Shown piece after piece: positions 26,104 to 34,707 of a stretch of DNA of 64,000 nt. Where the stretch lies: positions 1 to 64,000 of the forward strand of contig JAEEVG010000001.1 of assembly GCA_016290835.1 (NCBI GenBank). The letters are read 5' to 3'. This DNA is from Bacteroidales bacterium (GTDB taxonomy: Bacteria > Bacteroidota > Bacteroidia > Bacteroidales > UBA932). The position numbers were made by a program, and so were the translations under genes. Positions within the stretch are counted from its first letter, which is position 1. The number at the start of each line of letters is the position of its first letter. The notes under the pieces were generated by a model. The model did not search any database. It had not been told where the DNA came from and saw only the letters and a program-made list of their open reading frames with translations.

Positions 26104-26153
26104 AGTCTTCCCTTCGGTCGGTTTCCAAACGCGGATTCTCCGTTTCGGGATGA

Positions 26154-26183
26154 CAAAGTTACAACAAATTCTTTGTTTTGCAA
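26154..26183 (-). promoter_or_regulatory. Promoter of tRNA-Ser(GCT)
   Basis: TAACTTTG at 26154-26161 and TTG at 26181-26183, separated by 19 bases, form a full Bacteroidota -33/-7 promoter on the minus strand about 50 bases before the tRNA. Confidence 0.8.
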
Positions 26184-27320
26184 TTATTTTCTGCCAAGGA
26201 GCTGAATGATTTTACGGGCGACGTCGCTGTTCTCCTGGACTCCGGCGAATTCGAGGGAGTGGGGGCCGTAGGCGAAGAGGGGTACCATCATCGGGGTGTG
26301 GCTCTTGGAGGCGAAGATGCCGTAGGCGTGGCCGGTCTCGGGGTCGGCGCGGTTGAGGATGGTGGCGCCGGTCTCGTGGTCGGCGCTGATGATCACGAGG
26401 GTGTGGCCGTCCTGCTCGGCGAAGCGGATGGCGGCTTCGATGGCTTTGTCGAAGTCGAGGGTTTCGCGGATGGTCTCCGGGAATTCGTTGGAGTGCTCGT
26501 GCTTGTCGATGCGGGCGCCTTCGACCATCAGGAAGAAGCCTTTCTTGCCGCGGGCGGAGAGGTAGTCGATGGCCATCTCCGTGGTCTGGGGCAGGTAGGG
26601 GCCGCGATCTTTGCCGTCCACGGACGGGGGCAGATAGAGCAAGCGCTGGGAGTTCCGTACGGCCGGGTCCCGGGGGTCATAGACCACGGTGAAGCGGCGG
26701 CGGATGGCTTCCTGGGTGGAGATGGGCATGCTCACGAAGACGGCCTGGGCGCCGGCGGAGGCGAAGTCGAGCTGGCTGTTGGGCAGGTCGGCCCAAATGC
26801 CTTCCTTGGCGTTGCGGGAGTCCTGGTGGGCAAAGAAGGCCGCCGGGGTGGCGCCGTTGAGGTCGTCGGTGGACAGGACGCCGCAGGCATAGCCCTGCGG
26901 GGCGAGGATCTCGGGGATGTTGGCGATGGTCTCGCGGGCGGGATTCTTGCCCAGGAATCCGTTGTTGGTCTTCTGGCCGGTGGCATAGGCGGTGCCGGAG
27001 GCGGCGGAGTCCGTGGTGAAGTTGTCGGCGGACTGGGTGCGGACGAAGCCGATGGTGTGGAGGTTGGTCATCGTGAGTTCGCCGCCGTTGGCGTACATCG
27101 CGGCGTTGACGGCGCCCTGGCCCATGCCGTCGCCGATCATCAGGATGACGTTGTGCACCCGGGTTTTCTTGCCGTCGTGGGTGAAGGACGGGGTGTAGGA
27201 GCCTTGTTTCTGGGCATAGGCCTCGGCGGCCGCTGCTTTGACTTCACGGTTTCCCGTCTGGGCGGAGAGGCTGAGGGTGGCGCAGAGGGCAACAAGCAGG
27301 AGAGTGAGATGTCTTCTCAT
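26184..27320 (-). CDS. Secreted alkaline phosphatase
   Basis: The 378-residue protein has an N-terminal signal peptide (MRRHLTLLLVALCATLSLSAQ) and the alkaline-phosphatase fold. Metal-binding NVILMIGDGMG is at about 55-65, the catalytic serine is in TTDSAASGTAYATG near 104, and metal ligands are in HEHSNEFPE and VIISADHETGA. It would hydrolyse phosphomonoesters in the periplasm. It is shorter than E. coli PhoA. It is the last gene of a same-strand group of four exported hydrolases, 24 bases after the GH92 gene. Confidence 0.9.
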   Translation of the reverse strand: MRRHLTLLLVALCATLSLSAQTGNREVKAAAAEAYAQKQGSYTPSFTHDGKKTRVHNVILMIGDGMGQGAVNAAMYANGGELTMTNLHTIGFVRTQSADNFTTDSAASGTAYATGQKTNNGFLGKNPARETIANIPEILAPQGYACGVLSTDDLNGATPAAFFAHQDSRNAKEGIWADLPNSQLDFASAGAQAVFVSMPISTQEAIRRRFTVVYDPRDPAVRNSQRLLYLPPSVDGKDRGPYLPQTTEMAIDYLSARGKKGFFLMVEGARIDKHEHSNEFPETIRETLDFDKAIEAAIRFAEQDGHTLVIISADHETGATILNRADPETGHAYGIFASKSHTPMMVPLFAYGPHSLEFAGVQENSDVARKIIQLLGRK

Positions 27321-27344
27321 TGTTTTGCGGTTAATAATTATTTG

Positions 27345-29954
27345 TTAGTTGATCCAAATTTCGTCGATGAAGATGAATCCCTGGCTTCCGGCGCCGGGGT
27401 GCCAGTCGGGGATGGTGCCGATGTTCTTGGCGCGCACCCGGATGTAGCGGGCGCGGGTGGAGACGGGGACTTCGCAGTCCCAGATGCGGACCTCGTAGTC
27501 CCGGCTGTCCATCGTGTTGTCCACGCGGGCGAGCGGGGTGAAGCGGACCCCGTCGGCGGAGGCCTCGAATTCGACGCTGCGCGGCATCCAGATCCAGGAG
27601 CGGGCGTCTTGGCAGAAGCCGGCGCCGACCCGGGAGATTTCCCGCTCGGAGAGCAGGTCCACCACGGCTTCGAAGTCGGTGCCCTGGTAGCCCTGCCAGC
27701 CGCCCGTGCGCCAGTTGAGGCCGCCCCGGCGGCCGTCGATCAGGCCCTCGTCGCCGCCGGCGGTGTACTGGCGGCTGTAGCGGGAGTGGATGGCGATGGT
27801 GCGGTCGGAGTGGATTTTGTGGACGGTGCAGCGGGTGGTGAAGCTGCGGCGTCCGCCGTTCCGGGCGAAGGCTTCCATCGTGCAGGCTTCCCGCAGGGTG
27901 AAGGGGCCGTCGTAGCGCCGGAAGGGCTCCTCGCCGATGCGGTACCAGATCTCGCCTTCGCCGCTGATGGCCACGCGGGTGCTGTCGGCGAAGATGTCGC
28001 TGTCGAGTTCGAAGGCGGGGTTGACGACGATGGTCTTGGGGATGCGGGTGATAGATCCTTCGCTTTGCTCAGGATGACATAAGCCGGGGGTGACGGGGTA
28101 GCGGTCGAGGGCGGCGAGGATGTACCAGGCGGACATCTGGCCGCAGTCGTCGTTGCCGCAGAGTCCGTCGGGGGCGGCGGAGTAGAGGGTTTCGAGGATC
28201 TGCTCCACGCGTGCGCGCCGCTTGTCGCTGCGGCCCACATAGTCATAGAGGAAAGCCACGTGGTGGCTGGGCTCGTTGCCCTGGGCATACTGGCCGATGG
28301 TGCCGGTGATGTCGGCCTGGGTGCGGCCGGTGTTGCCCTCTTCGGCGTCGAACATCGCGTCGAGGCGCGCCTCGAGGGCCTCCGGCCCGCCGAGCGCGTC
28401 CAGCAACCCGGCGATGTCCTGGGGCACGAATAGACTGTACTGCCAGGAGTTTGCCTCGGTGTAGTTGTTGTTGACCTCGCGCGGATCGAAGGGGGTGAAC
28501 CAGCGGCCGTTGAGCCGGGCGCGCATGAAGCCCGTCTCCGGGTCGAAGACGTTGCGCCAGTATTGCGCGGAGGTCATGTATTGCTCATAGACGTCCATCC
28601 GGCCGAGGTACTTCGCCACCTGGGCGACGCACCAGTCGTCGTAGGCGTATTCCAGGGTCTTGGAGACGCTCTCGTGCTCGTCGTCGGCGAGCACCAGGCC
28701 GTTGGCGCGGAAGCTGTCCAGACCGAATTCGGGCCGGGTGGAGGAGGCGATCAGGGCCTCCAGCGCCTTCGGGACGTCGAAATCGGTGAAGCCGCGGGCG
28801 ATGGCGTCCGCGATCACGGGGGCGGCGTTGTAGCCGATCATGCAGTTGGTCTCGTAGCCCCAGAGTTCCCAGACGGGCAGTTTGCCGGCCTCGTCGTAGA
28901 TGGACAGGAAGGTCTTGAGGAAGTCGTAGCTCCGCTCGGGCTCGAGCTCCCAGAGGAGCGGGTGCTCGGCGCGGAAGGTGTCCCAGAGCGAGAGCACGGT
29001 GTAGCGCTCCCAGCCCTCGGCGCGGTGTACCCGGCGGTCCATTCCGCGGTATTCGCCGTTCGCGTCGGAGTACAGCGAGGGGTGGATGCCCGTGTGGTAG
29101 AGGGCGGTGTAGAAGCGCCTGAGGTGCTCCTCGTCGCTCCAGGGGCAGGCGAGTTTGCCCAGGTAGGCCTCCCAGGCGGCCTCGGTCCGGGCGCGCAGTT
29201 CTTCGAACGAGGCACACTCCTCGGACTCGAGGTTCAGCCGGGCGTTCTGCTCGCTCACGGAGGAGATGCCCACGCGGATGCTCACCGTGCGCGTCCCGCG
29301 CGGGAAGGTGAACACGGCCTTGCGTCCCCCGTCCAGGAGTTTGCAGCGGGCGGGCGCGGAGAAGTCCATCCAGAAATAGATGTCCTGCCGGTCCGTCCAG
29401 CTGGTGGACTGGCGCCAGCCGCTCACGGCGTTGCGCCCCTCGGGGGTGATGCGCCAGTCGTTCAGCACGTCCCGGTGGGTCAGGTCGAGGGTGACCTGCG
29501 GGCGGGTCCCGGCGGGGAAGGTGTATTCGTGCCAGCCGACGCGCCGGCCGGCGGTCAGCCGGACCTGCACCTGCGGGTCCTCCAGGAAGACTTCGTAGTA
29601 GCCGGGGGAGGCCTTTTCCCGCTGGTGGGAGAAGGCCGAAGGCCCGGTGCCCGGGAGCAGCAGGATGTCGCAGAGGTCGTCGCAGCCGGTACCGCTCAGG
29701 TGCGTATGGCTGAAGCCGTAGATGATATGGTCGCTGTAGTGATAGCCGCTGCAGCCGTCCCAGTTGCCCGCCTCGGGGCGCGTGTCGGGACTGAGCTGCA
29801 CCATCCCGAAGGGCGCGACGGCGCCGGGGAAGGTGTGGCCGTGTTCGTCGGTGCCGACGAAGGGATTGACGTACTGGATCAGGCCCGGATATGCGGGGAG
29901 GTCCCGGGTCAGGCCCGGGATGAGGAGCAACAGGGCGAGTAGCAGCGAGAGCAT
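27345..29954 (-). CDS. GH92 family alpha-mannosidase-like protein with C-terminal discoidin-like domain
   Basis: This is an 869-residue exported glycoside hydrolase of family 92 (calcium-dependent exo-alpha-mannosidases acting on glycoprotein glycans). Landmarks are YVNPFVGTDEHGHTFPGAVAPFGMVQLSPD near the N terminus, FSHTHLSGTGCDD, GNEPSHHVAFLYDYVG and GNDDCGQMSAWY. Directly after the last motif (about residue 625) the usual GH92 C-terminal strand region is replaced by the segment CHPEQSEGS, a translated interspersed repeat, and then a chitobiase-like linker and a discoidin-like domain (about 730-869). The signal peptide region also contains a translated repeat (LIPGLTRDLPAY). It lies four bases after a sulfatase gene, consistent with host glycan degradation. 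Confidence 0.85.
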   Translation of the reverse strand: MLSLLLALLLLIPGLTRDLPAYPGLIQYVNPFVGTDEHGHTFPGAVAPFGMVQLSPDTRPEAGNWDGCSGYHYSDHIIYGFSHTHLSGTGCDDLCDILLLPGTGPSAFSHQREKASPGYYEVFLEDPQVQVRLTAGRRVGWHEYTFPAGTRPQVTLDLTHRDVLNDWRITPEGRNAVSGWRQSTSWTDRQDIYFWMDFSAPARCKLLDGGRKAVFTFPRGTRTVSIRVGISSVSEQNARLNLESEECASFEELRARTEAAWEAYLGKLACPWSDEEHLRRFYTALYHTGIHPSLYSDANGEYRGMDRRVHRAEGWERYTVLSLWDTFRAEHPLLWELEPERSYDFLKTFLSIYDEAGKLPVWELWGYETNCMIGYNAAPVIADAIARGFTDFDVPKALEALIASSTRPEFGLDSFRANGLVLADDEHESVSKTLEYAYDDWCVAQVAKYLGRMDVYEQYMTSAQYWRNVFDPETGFMRARLNGRWFTPFDPREVNNNYTEANSWQYSLFVPQDIAGLLDALGGPEALEARLDAMFDAEEGNTGRTQADITGTIGQYAQGNEPSHHVAFLYDYVGRSDKRRARVEQILETLYSAAPDGLCGNDDCGQMSAWYILAALDRYPVTPGLCHPEQSEGSITRIPKTIVVNPAFELDSDIFADSTRVAISGEGEIWYRIGEEPFRRYDGPFTLREACTMEAFARNGGRRSFTTRCTVHKIHSDRTIAIHSRYSRQYTAGGDEGLIDGRRGGLNWRTGGWQGYQGTDFEAVVDLLSEREISRVGAGFCQDARSWIWMPRSVEFEASADGVRFTPLARVDNTMDSRDYEVRIWDCEVPVSTRARYIRVRAKNIGTIPDWHPGAGSQGFIFIDEIWIN
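28053..28080. repeat. Interspersed palindromic repeat inside the GH92 gene
   Basis: The segment contains ATCCTTCGCTTTGCTCAGGA, an imperfect palindrome whose minus-strand translation is CHPEQSEGS, a hallmark of a REP-like element common in Bacteroidota genomes. It interrupts the GH92 reading frame in frame. Confidence 0.65.
29902..29920. repeat. Palindromic repeat in the signal-peptide region of the GH92 gene
   Basis: TCCCGGGTCAGGCCCGGGA has seven-base arms around TCAGG. Read on the minus strand it encodes PGLTRD, another typical translated REP-like element of this phylum. Confidence 0.6.
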
Positions 29955-29957
29955 AGC

Positions 29958-31427
29958 CTATTCTCCGGCAAAGAGCGGGAAGAGCGGGTTGGGAACGTGT
30001 TCGCGGACCAGCACGGCCTTGAGTTCCTCGACCTTGTCGGGGTGCTCGTTCACGATGTCGTGCTCCTCGGCGGGGTCTTCGTCGAGGTTGTAGAGCTCAT
30101 AGTGGTCGAGCGGGGTGTTGATTCCCAGGCGGATGAGCTTCCAGGGCCCGATGCGGGCGGCCTGGCTGTTGCGCTCGGCGAATTCGAAGTAGATGAATTC
30201 GTGCTCTTTCTGGCCGCGGCGGCCTTCCAGCAGCGGCAGCAGGCTGATGCCGTCCATGTCGGCGACCTTGGCCTTGCGGTCCAGCACGTTGCGGAAGGTG
30301 GGCATCATATCCCAGAAGGAGCAGGCGAAGTCGCTCTCGCGGCCCGGCTCGATGTGGCCCGGCCATTCGATGATCATCGGCACGCGGATGCCGCCCTCGT
30401 AGAGGTCGCGCTTGTAGCCGCGCCAGGGGCCGTTGGAGTTGAAGAAGTCGGGGTCGGCGCCGCCCTCGAGGTGCGGACCGTTGTCGCTGGCGAAGAGGAT
30501 GATGGTATTGTCATAGACGCCCAGTTCCTTGAGCTTGGCGACGATCTCGCCGACGTATTTATCGAGGCGGGAGACCATCGCGGCGAAGGTCGCGTGGGGC
30601 TCGGGCGAGGTGCAGTAGCCGCCGATGCGGAAGCGCGGGTGGCCCTGGTCCTGGCCGGCCCAGGGGGTCTCGTCGGGGAATTTGGCGCGGTATTTCTGGA
30701 TGATCTCATCCTCGGGCACGATCAGCTCGGCGTGGGGGATGGTGGTGGGGACCCACATGAAGAAGGGCTGGCCGTCGGCGACCGCCTGCTCCATGAATTC
30801 CAGGGACTTCTGGTGGATCAGGTCGCCGCTGTAGGTGCCTTGTCCGTAGGGGATTTCGGGGACGTTGTCCTCCAGGAAGATCTTGGTGTCATTGTCCCAG
30901 AGGTGGTCGGGGTAGTAGCTGTGCGCGAGGGTCTGGCAGTTGTAGCCGAAGAACTGGTCCACGCCCATCTTGCCGGGGTTGCCCTCCGTGGTGACGAAGC
31001 CGAGGCCCCATTTGCCGAAGGCGCCGGTGCGGTAGCCCGCGTCGCGGAAGTCGTGGAAGATGGTGCGGGTGCCGGCGGGCAGTTCCTGCTGGCCTTCGGT
31101 GATCCCGGGCTCGCGGCCCTTGACGGGCTTGTTGCCGCGGATAGGGGTGTGGCCGGTGTGCAAACCGGTGAGCAGGCTCGAGCGGGACGGGGCGCTGACG
31201 GCCACGCCGGCGTAGCACTGCGTGAAGCGCAGGCCGCGGCTGGCGAGGGCGTCGATGTTGGGAGTTTCGATGAGTTGCTGGCCATAGCAGCCGAGGTCGC
31301 CCCAGCCGAGGTCGTCGGCGAGGATGAAGACGACGTTGGGCCGCTGGGCCTCCTGCTTCGGGGCGCAGCCCGCGAGGGCGGATCCGGCGGCCACGAGGGC
31401 TCCTGCCTTGAGGAGTTTGTGTGTCAT
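29958..31427 (-). CDS. Sulfatase lipoprotein (S1 family, serine-type)
   Basis: This is a 489-residue arylsulfatase-family enzyme. A lipoprotein signal ends in the lipobox ALAGC at residue 20. The metal-binding start RPNVVFILADDLGWGDLGCYG follows, then the formylglycine motif VSAPSRSSLLTG near residue 78. The modified residue is Ser, so an anaerobic sulfatase-maturing radical SAM enzyme is needed; none is in the window. The motif IILFASDNGPHLEGG supplies further metal ligands. Likely surface or periplasmic removal of sulfate from host or algal glycans. It lies between the dipeptidase and GH92 genes with gaps of 11 and 3 bases. Confidence 0.9.
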   Translation of the reverse strand: MTHKLLKAGALVAAGSALAGCAPKQEAQRPNVVFILADDLGWGDLGCYGQQLIETPNIDALASRGLRFTQCYAGVAVSAPSRSSLLTGLHTGHTPIRGNKPVKGREPGITEGQQELPAGTRTIFHDFRDAGYRTGAFGKWGLGFVTTEGNPGKMGVDQFFGYNCQTLAHSYYPDHLWDNDTKIFLEDNVPEIPYGQGTYSGDLIHQKSLEFMEQAVADGQPFFMWVPTTIPHAELIVPEDEIIQKYRAKFPDETPWAGQDQGHPRFRIGGYCTSPEPHATFAAMVSRLDKYVGEIVAKLKELGVYDNTIILFASDNGPHLEGGADPDFFNSNGPWRGYKRDLYEGGIRVPMIIEWPGHIEPGRESDFACSFWDMMPTFRNVLDRKAKVADMDGISLLPLLEGRRGQKEHEFIYFEFAERNSQAARIGPWKLIRLGINTPLDHYELYNLDEDPAEEHDIVNEHPDKVEELKAVLVREHVPNPLFPLFAGE

Positions 31428-31438
31428 ATCAAATGTGG

Positions 31439-33136
31439 TTATTTAGATTCGAGTACGGGGGCGTGGGGATCGCGGGCCACGGCGGCCTTCCAGATATCGT
31501 TGTAGCCGCCGTATTGTATCTTGGCGGGCAGTCCGTCGCCGTAGTCGGTGTGCAGGAAGTTGCCTTCCTCGTCCTGGGCCTTAACGTTGCCGTCGATGAA
31601 CTTGACGAGCAGCAGCTCCTCGAGTTTCGTCCAGGCGGCGAACTGGTCCTGGGCGGTCCGGACGGTGTATTGGGTCATCAGGCGGCGGGCCTTTCGGATG
31701 CGGCCGCGTTCCACGAGTTTCTTCAGTTTGGCGTCCATCTCGGGGATGGCGCGCTCCAGCTGGTCGAGTTCGAAGCGCTCGGCGGCTCCCCGCGCCACGG
31801 GCGCCATCCGGTCATACATCTTGTAGCAGGCGTTGGCCACGCGGTTGCACATCCAGAACTGGGCGGTCGGGCTGTAGTGGAGCATGTCTCCGTTGCCTTC
31901 GCGCAGGCATTCGGGCACGGCCGTGGTGTTGACGTAGATGGGGGTGAGGTAGGAGGTGGCGGCGTCGTCGCAGCCGAACCAGAGCAGGGCGCCCACCTCG
32001 TCGGGCAGGTTGGGGCGGGCCTGGCCCACGAACCAGAAGCCCGTCTGCTGGGTGGCGATGGCGCGCTCGTTGGTGTAGGTCTTGCCTTCCCACTCGAAGC
32101 TCATCGGACGCCAGCGGTAGGGCAGGGCGTTGCCGCCCGCGCCGATGTCGGTGGTCATGTCCATCGGGGTGCCCTCGTAGTGGTCGCGCATCACGTAGGC
32201 CACGTCGGCCACGCTGACCTTCGCGGCGGGCTTGATGAAGAGGGGCATCTCGCCCTCCAGGTCATAGCCCATCGCATAGTCCAGCCAGTCGGAGGCGGGG
32301 CGGGAGACTTCCACGCCGTTCTCCTCGTAGGTGAAGGTGCCCTTGCCCAGGATGTTGAAGGCGCTCCAGGCGCGGGCGTCGCAGCCGCGGGCTCCGCCGA
32401 AGTCGAGCGGGTTGTAGGCGTCGCGGAAACTGAAATCCGCATCGCTGCCCTCGTACCAGCCTTTTTCACGGGCGAGGCTGATCACGTCCGGGGCGAAGAG
32501 GCAGTTCTCCGGGTCGTCCTGCGGGAAGCGCGTGATGCGGGCCTGGTTGGCGTGGGCGCAGATGTAGCCGTCGGGGATGCGGCGGGCCACCCAGACGATG
32601 CCTTTGTTGTCCGGGCCTTTGCCCACGAGGTCCATCACCCAGGCTTCCTGCGGATCGGCGATGGAGAAGGACTCGCCGCTGGAGGCATAGCCGTAGCGGT
32701 TCGCGAGATCGACGATGACCTCGATGGCCTCGCGGGCCGTGCGGGCGCGCTGCAGGGCGACGTAGATGAGGGAGCCGTAGTCCATGATGCCCTCGGGATC
32801 GGACAGGCCGCGGCGGCCGCCCCAGGTGGTCTCGCCGATGACGAGCTGGTGTACGTTCATGTTGCCGACGGTCTGCCAGGTGCGGGCCACCTGCTCGATG
32901 CTGCCCAGGGGGCGGTTGCTGTCCCAGTCGCGGATGTCGAGCATCGTGCCGGGGCGGAAGCGGCCGGCGGGGCGGAAATAGAGTTCTCCGAAGAGGCCGT
33001 GGGAATCGGCGGCGTAGGAGACCATGGAGGAGCCGTCTTTGCTGGCGCCGGGGGTGACGATGACGTTGGTACAAGCGTCCGTGCCGGGAGCTGCGAGCAG
33101 CGCCAAAGCAAGGATGGTGCACAGAAATTTTCGCAT
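31439..33136 (-). CDS. C69 family dipeptidase
   Basis: The 565-residue protein has a signal peptide followed by DACTNVIVTPGASKDGSSMV; the Cys just after the signal is the expected N-terminal nucleophile of peptidase family C69 (PepD-like). Motifs ETTWGGRRGLSDPEGIMDYGSLIYVALQRARTAREAI and YGYASSGESFSIADPQEAW are typical. It hydrolyses dipeptides in the periplasm. It is the first gene of the four-gene exported hydrolase group and diverges from the gene at 33167. Confidence 0.9.
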   Translation of the reverse strand: MRKFLCTILALALLAAPGTDACTNVIVTPGASKDGSSMVSYAADSHGLFGELYFRPAGRFRPGTMLDIRDWDSNRPLGSIEQVARTWQTVGNMNVHQLVIGETTWGGRRGLSDPEGIMDYGSLIYVALQRARTAREAIEVIVDLANRYGYASSGESFSIADPQEAWVMDLVGKGPDNKGIVWVARRIPDGYICAHANQARITRFPQDDPENCLFAPDVISLAREKGWYEGSDADFSFRDAYNPLDFGGARGCDARAWSAFNILGKGTFTYEENGVEVSRPASDWLDYAMGYDLEGEMPLFIKPAAKVSVADVAYVMRDHYEGTPMDMTTDIGAGGNALPYRWRPMSFEWEGKTYTNERAIATQQTGFWFVGQARPNLPDEVGALLWFGCDDAATSYLTPIYVNTTAVPECLREGNGDMLHYSPTAQFWMCNRVANACYKMYDRMAPVARGAAERFELDQLERAIPEMDAKLKKLVERGRIRKARRLMTQYTVRTAQDQFAAWTKLEELLLVKFIDGNVKAQDEEGNFLHTDYGDGLPAKIQYGGYNDIWKAAVARDPHAPVLESK

Positions 33137-33151
33137 TTTATCTTTATTTTA

Positions 33152-33159
33152 TAAATTTG
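33152..33159 (+). promoter_or_regulatory. -7 promoter element upstream of the small exported protein gene
   Basis: TAAATTTG matches TAnnTTTG. The predicted start coincides with or abuts the ATG at 33167, so the message would be leaderless. Confidence 0.55.
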
Positions 33160-33166
33160 CAGACTT

Positions 33167-33580
33167 ATGAACTACAAATCTAAAAAATTTTTTGGGATTA
33201 TCAGCTTGTTACTCCTGCCTTTATGGCTCGGAGCACAGGTCCCGCAGAACGATGAGGAGGAGATCAAGCAGCTCCGCGAGATCGTGGACCGGCAGGTGGA
33301 CAATTACACCAACGTCCTCAAGCTCGAGGACTGGCAGGTCTTCTACCTCGATTCCATCCTGACCCACGATTTTGAAGAGATGCGCTTGGAACTCAAGGAG
33401 TTGCGTGATGCCAAAATCAGCAACAACGATGCCTATTCCCGCGCCCAGGACAAGTGGGCCGAGCAGATTTACAATTCCCTGCAGGGCGTGTTCAACGAGG
33501 AGCAGTGGGCCAAGTATCTCAAGACCGGCGCCGCCCGGGACAAGAAAGCGCGTGACAAGCGCGCCGCCAAACGCAAATAG
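33167..33580 (+). CDS. Small exported coiled-coil protein of unknown function
   Basis: The 137-residue protein starts with a basic segment and signal peptide (FFGIISLLLLPLWLGAQ). The mature part is almost wholly helical and charged (Glu, Lys, Arg), ending in a lysine/arginine-rich tail. Proteins of this look occur next to pheS in Bacteroidales. It ends four bases before pheS, so the two are probably cotranscribed. No enzymatic motif is present. Confidence 0.7.
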   Translation: MNYKSKKFFGIISLLLLPLWLGAQVPQNDEEEIKQLREIVDRQVDNYTNVLKLEDWQVFYLDSILTHDFEEMRLELKELRDAKISNNDAYSRAQDKWAEQIYNSLQGVFNEEQWAKYLKTGAARDKKARDKRAAKRK

Positions 33581-33584
33581 CCGT

Positions 33585-34625
33585 ATGAAAAGAGAAGATA
33601 TCGAAAGGGTCTTTGCGGAGCTGAAAGAACTCCAGTGCAAGACGCAGAAGGAAGTCGAAGAGGCGCGCGTGCGTTTCCTCGGCAAGAAGGGCGAGATCAC
33701 GGCGCTCTTCGAAGAGTTCCGCACCGTGGACAAGGATTTGAAGCGCGAGTTCGGCCGCACGCTCAACAACCTCAAGACCGCCGCCCAGGAGACGATCGAC
33801 CGGCTCAAGGAGACGGTCGGCGAGCAGGGGGGCGAGCAGGGCCCGAAACTGGACCTCACGATGCCCGGCGATCCGCTGGAGCTTGGCTCCCGCCACCCGG
33901 TGTCCATCGTCCGCCAGGAGATTGTGGACATCTTCCGCAAATTCGGCTACGATGTGGCCGAGGGTCCCGAGATCGAGGACGACTATCACGTCTTCGAAGC
34001 CCTGAACTTCCCGCCGAACCACCCGGCCCGCGATATGCAGGACACCTTCTTCGTGTCTTCCGGACATCCCAATCCGCTGCTGCTGCGCACCCACACCTCC
34101 AGCGTGCAGGTGCGGACCATGGAGCGGATGAAGACCCCGCCCATCCGCGTGATCTGCCCGGGCCGCGTCTTCCGCAACGAGGCCATCAGCGCCCGCGCGC
34201 ACTGCATCTTCCACCAGGTGGAGGGTCTCTACATCGACGAGGGCGTGACCTTCGCCGACCTCAAGCAGGCCATCCTGCTGTTCGCCCGCGAGATGTTCGG
34301 TCCCGAGACCGAGATCCGTATGCGGCCGTCCTTCTTCCCCTTCACGGAGCCGTCCGCCGAGGTGGACGTGAGCTGCAACATCTGCCACGGCAAGGGTTGC
34401 AACATCTGCAAGGGCACGGGCTGGCTGGAGATCATGGGCTGCGGGATGGTGGATCCCAACGTCCTCGAAGCCAGCGGGATCGATTCCACGAAATACAGCG
34501 GCTTCGCCTTCGGTATGGGTCTGGAGCGCATCGCGATGCTCAAGTGGCGCGTGAACGACCTGCGCCATTACTTCGAGAACGATATGCGCTTCCTGCAGGA
34601 GTTCAATACCGCCGTCGAGGTCTAG
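33585..34625 (+). CDS. pheS: Phenylalanine-tRNA ligase alpha subunit
   Basis: The 346-residue product is the catalytic alpha subunit of phenylalanyl-tRNA synthetase. An N-terminal coiled coil (1-85) binds tRNA. The class II core shows motif 2 FRNEAISARAHCIFHQVEG and motif 3 GFAFGMGLERIAMLKW, with the cysteine-rich insertion CNICHGKGCNICKGTGWLEI seen in many bacterial PheS proteins. The frame is open upstream to 33372, but the ATG at 33585 gives the normal N terminus MKREDIERVF. pheT is not adjacent. Confidence 0.95.
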   Translation: MKREDIERVFAELKELQCKTQKEVEEARVRFLGKKGEITALFEEFRTVDKDLKREFGRTLNNLKTAAQETIDRLKETVGEQGGEQGPKLDLTMPGDPLELGSRHPVSIVRQEIVDIFRKFGYDVAEGPEIEDDYHVFEALNFPPNHPARDMQDTFFVSSGHPNPLLLRTHTSSVQVRTMERMKTPPIRVICPGRVFRNEAISARAHCIFHQVEGLYIDEGVTFADLKQAILLFAREMFGPETEIRMRPSFFPFTEPSAEVDVSCNICHGKGCNICKGTGWLEIMGCGMVDPNVLEASGIDSTKYSGFAFGMGLERIAMLKWRVNDLRHYFENDMRFLQEFNTAVEV

Positions 34626-34639
34626 ATCGATAAAGGGAT

Positions 34640-34666
34640 CCGCGCCCCGCTTTGACAGGGGCGCGG
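34640..34666 (+). terminator. Hairpin after pheS
   Basis: The arms CCGCGCCCC (34640-34648) and GGGGCGCGG (34658-34666) pair perfectly. There is no strong T run, so termination may be partial. Confidence 0.5.
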
Positions 34667-34670
34667 GCCC

Positions 34671-34700
34671 TGTGTTTCTTGAAACCACGTAAAAAACAAG
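34671..34700 (+). promoter_or_regulatory. Possible preQ1-I-type riboswitch upstream of the queuosine precursor transporter
   Basis: A short hairpin GTTT-CTTG-AAAC is followed by GTAAAAAACAAG, in which CAAG (34697-34700) is complementary to the loop CTTG (34678-34681). A compact H-type pseudoknot with an A-rich strand is the architecture of preQ1 class I riboswitches, and it ends seven bases before the ATG of a preQ0/preQ1 transporter gene followed by queF. The outer stem is short and the loop does not match the consensus exactly. Confidence 0.35.
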
Positions 34701-34707
34701 AATTGAC

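Noticed and set aside
26178..33154. Very long plus-strand open frames opposite the phosphatase, GH92, sulfatase and dipeptidase genes
   Set aside because: They are antisense shadows of GC-rich genes, with monotonous Gly/Val/Ala/Asp composition and no domains, while the minus-strand frames have clear families.
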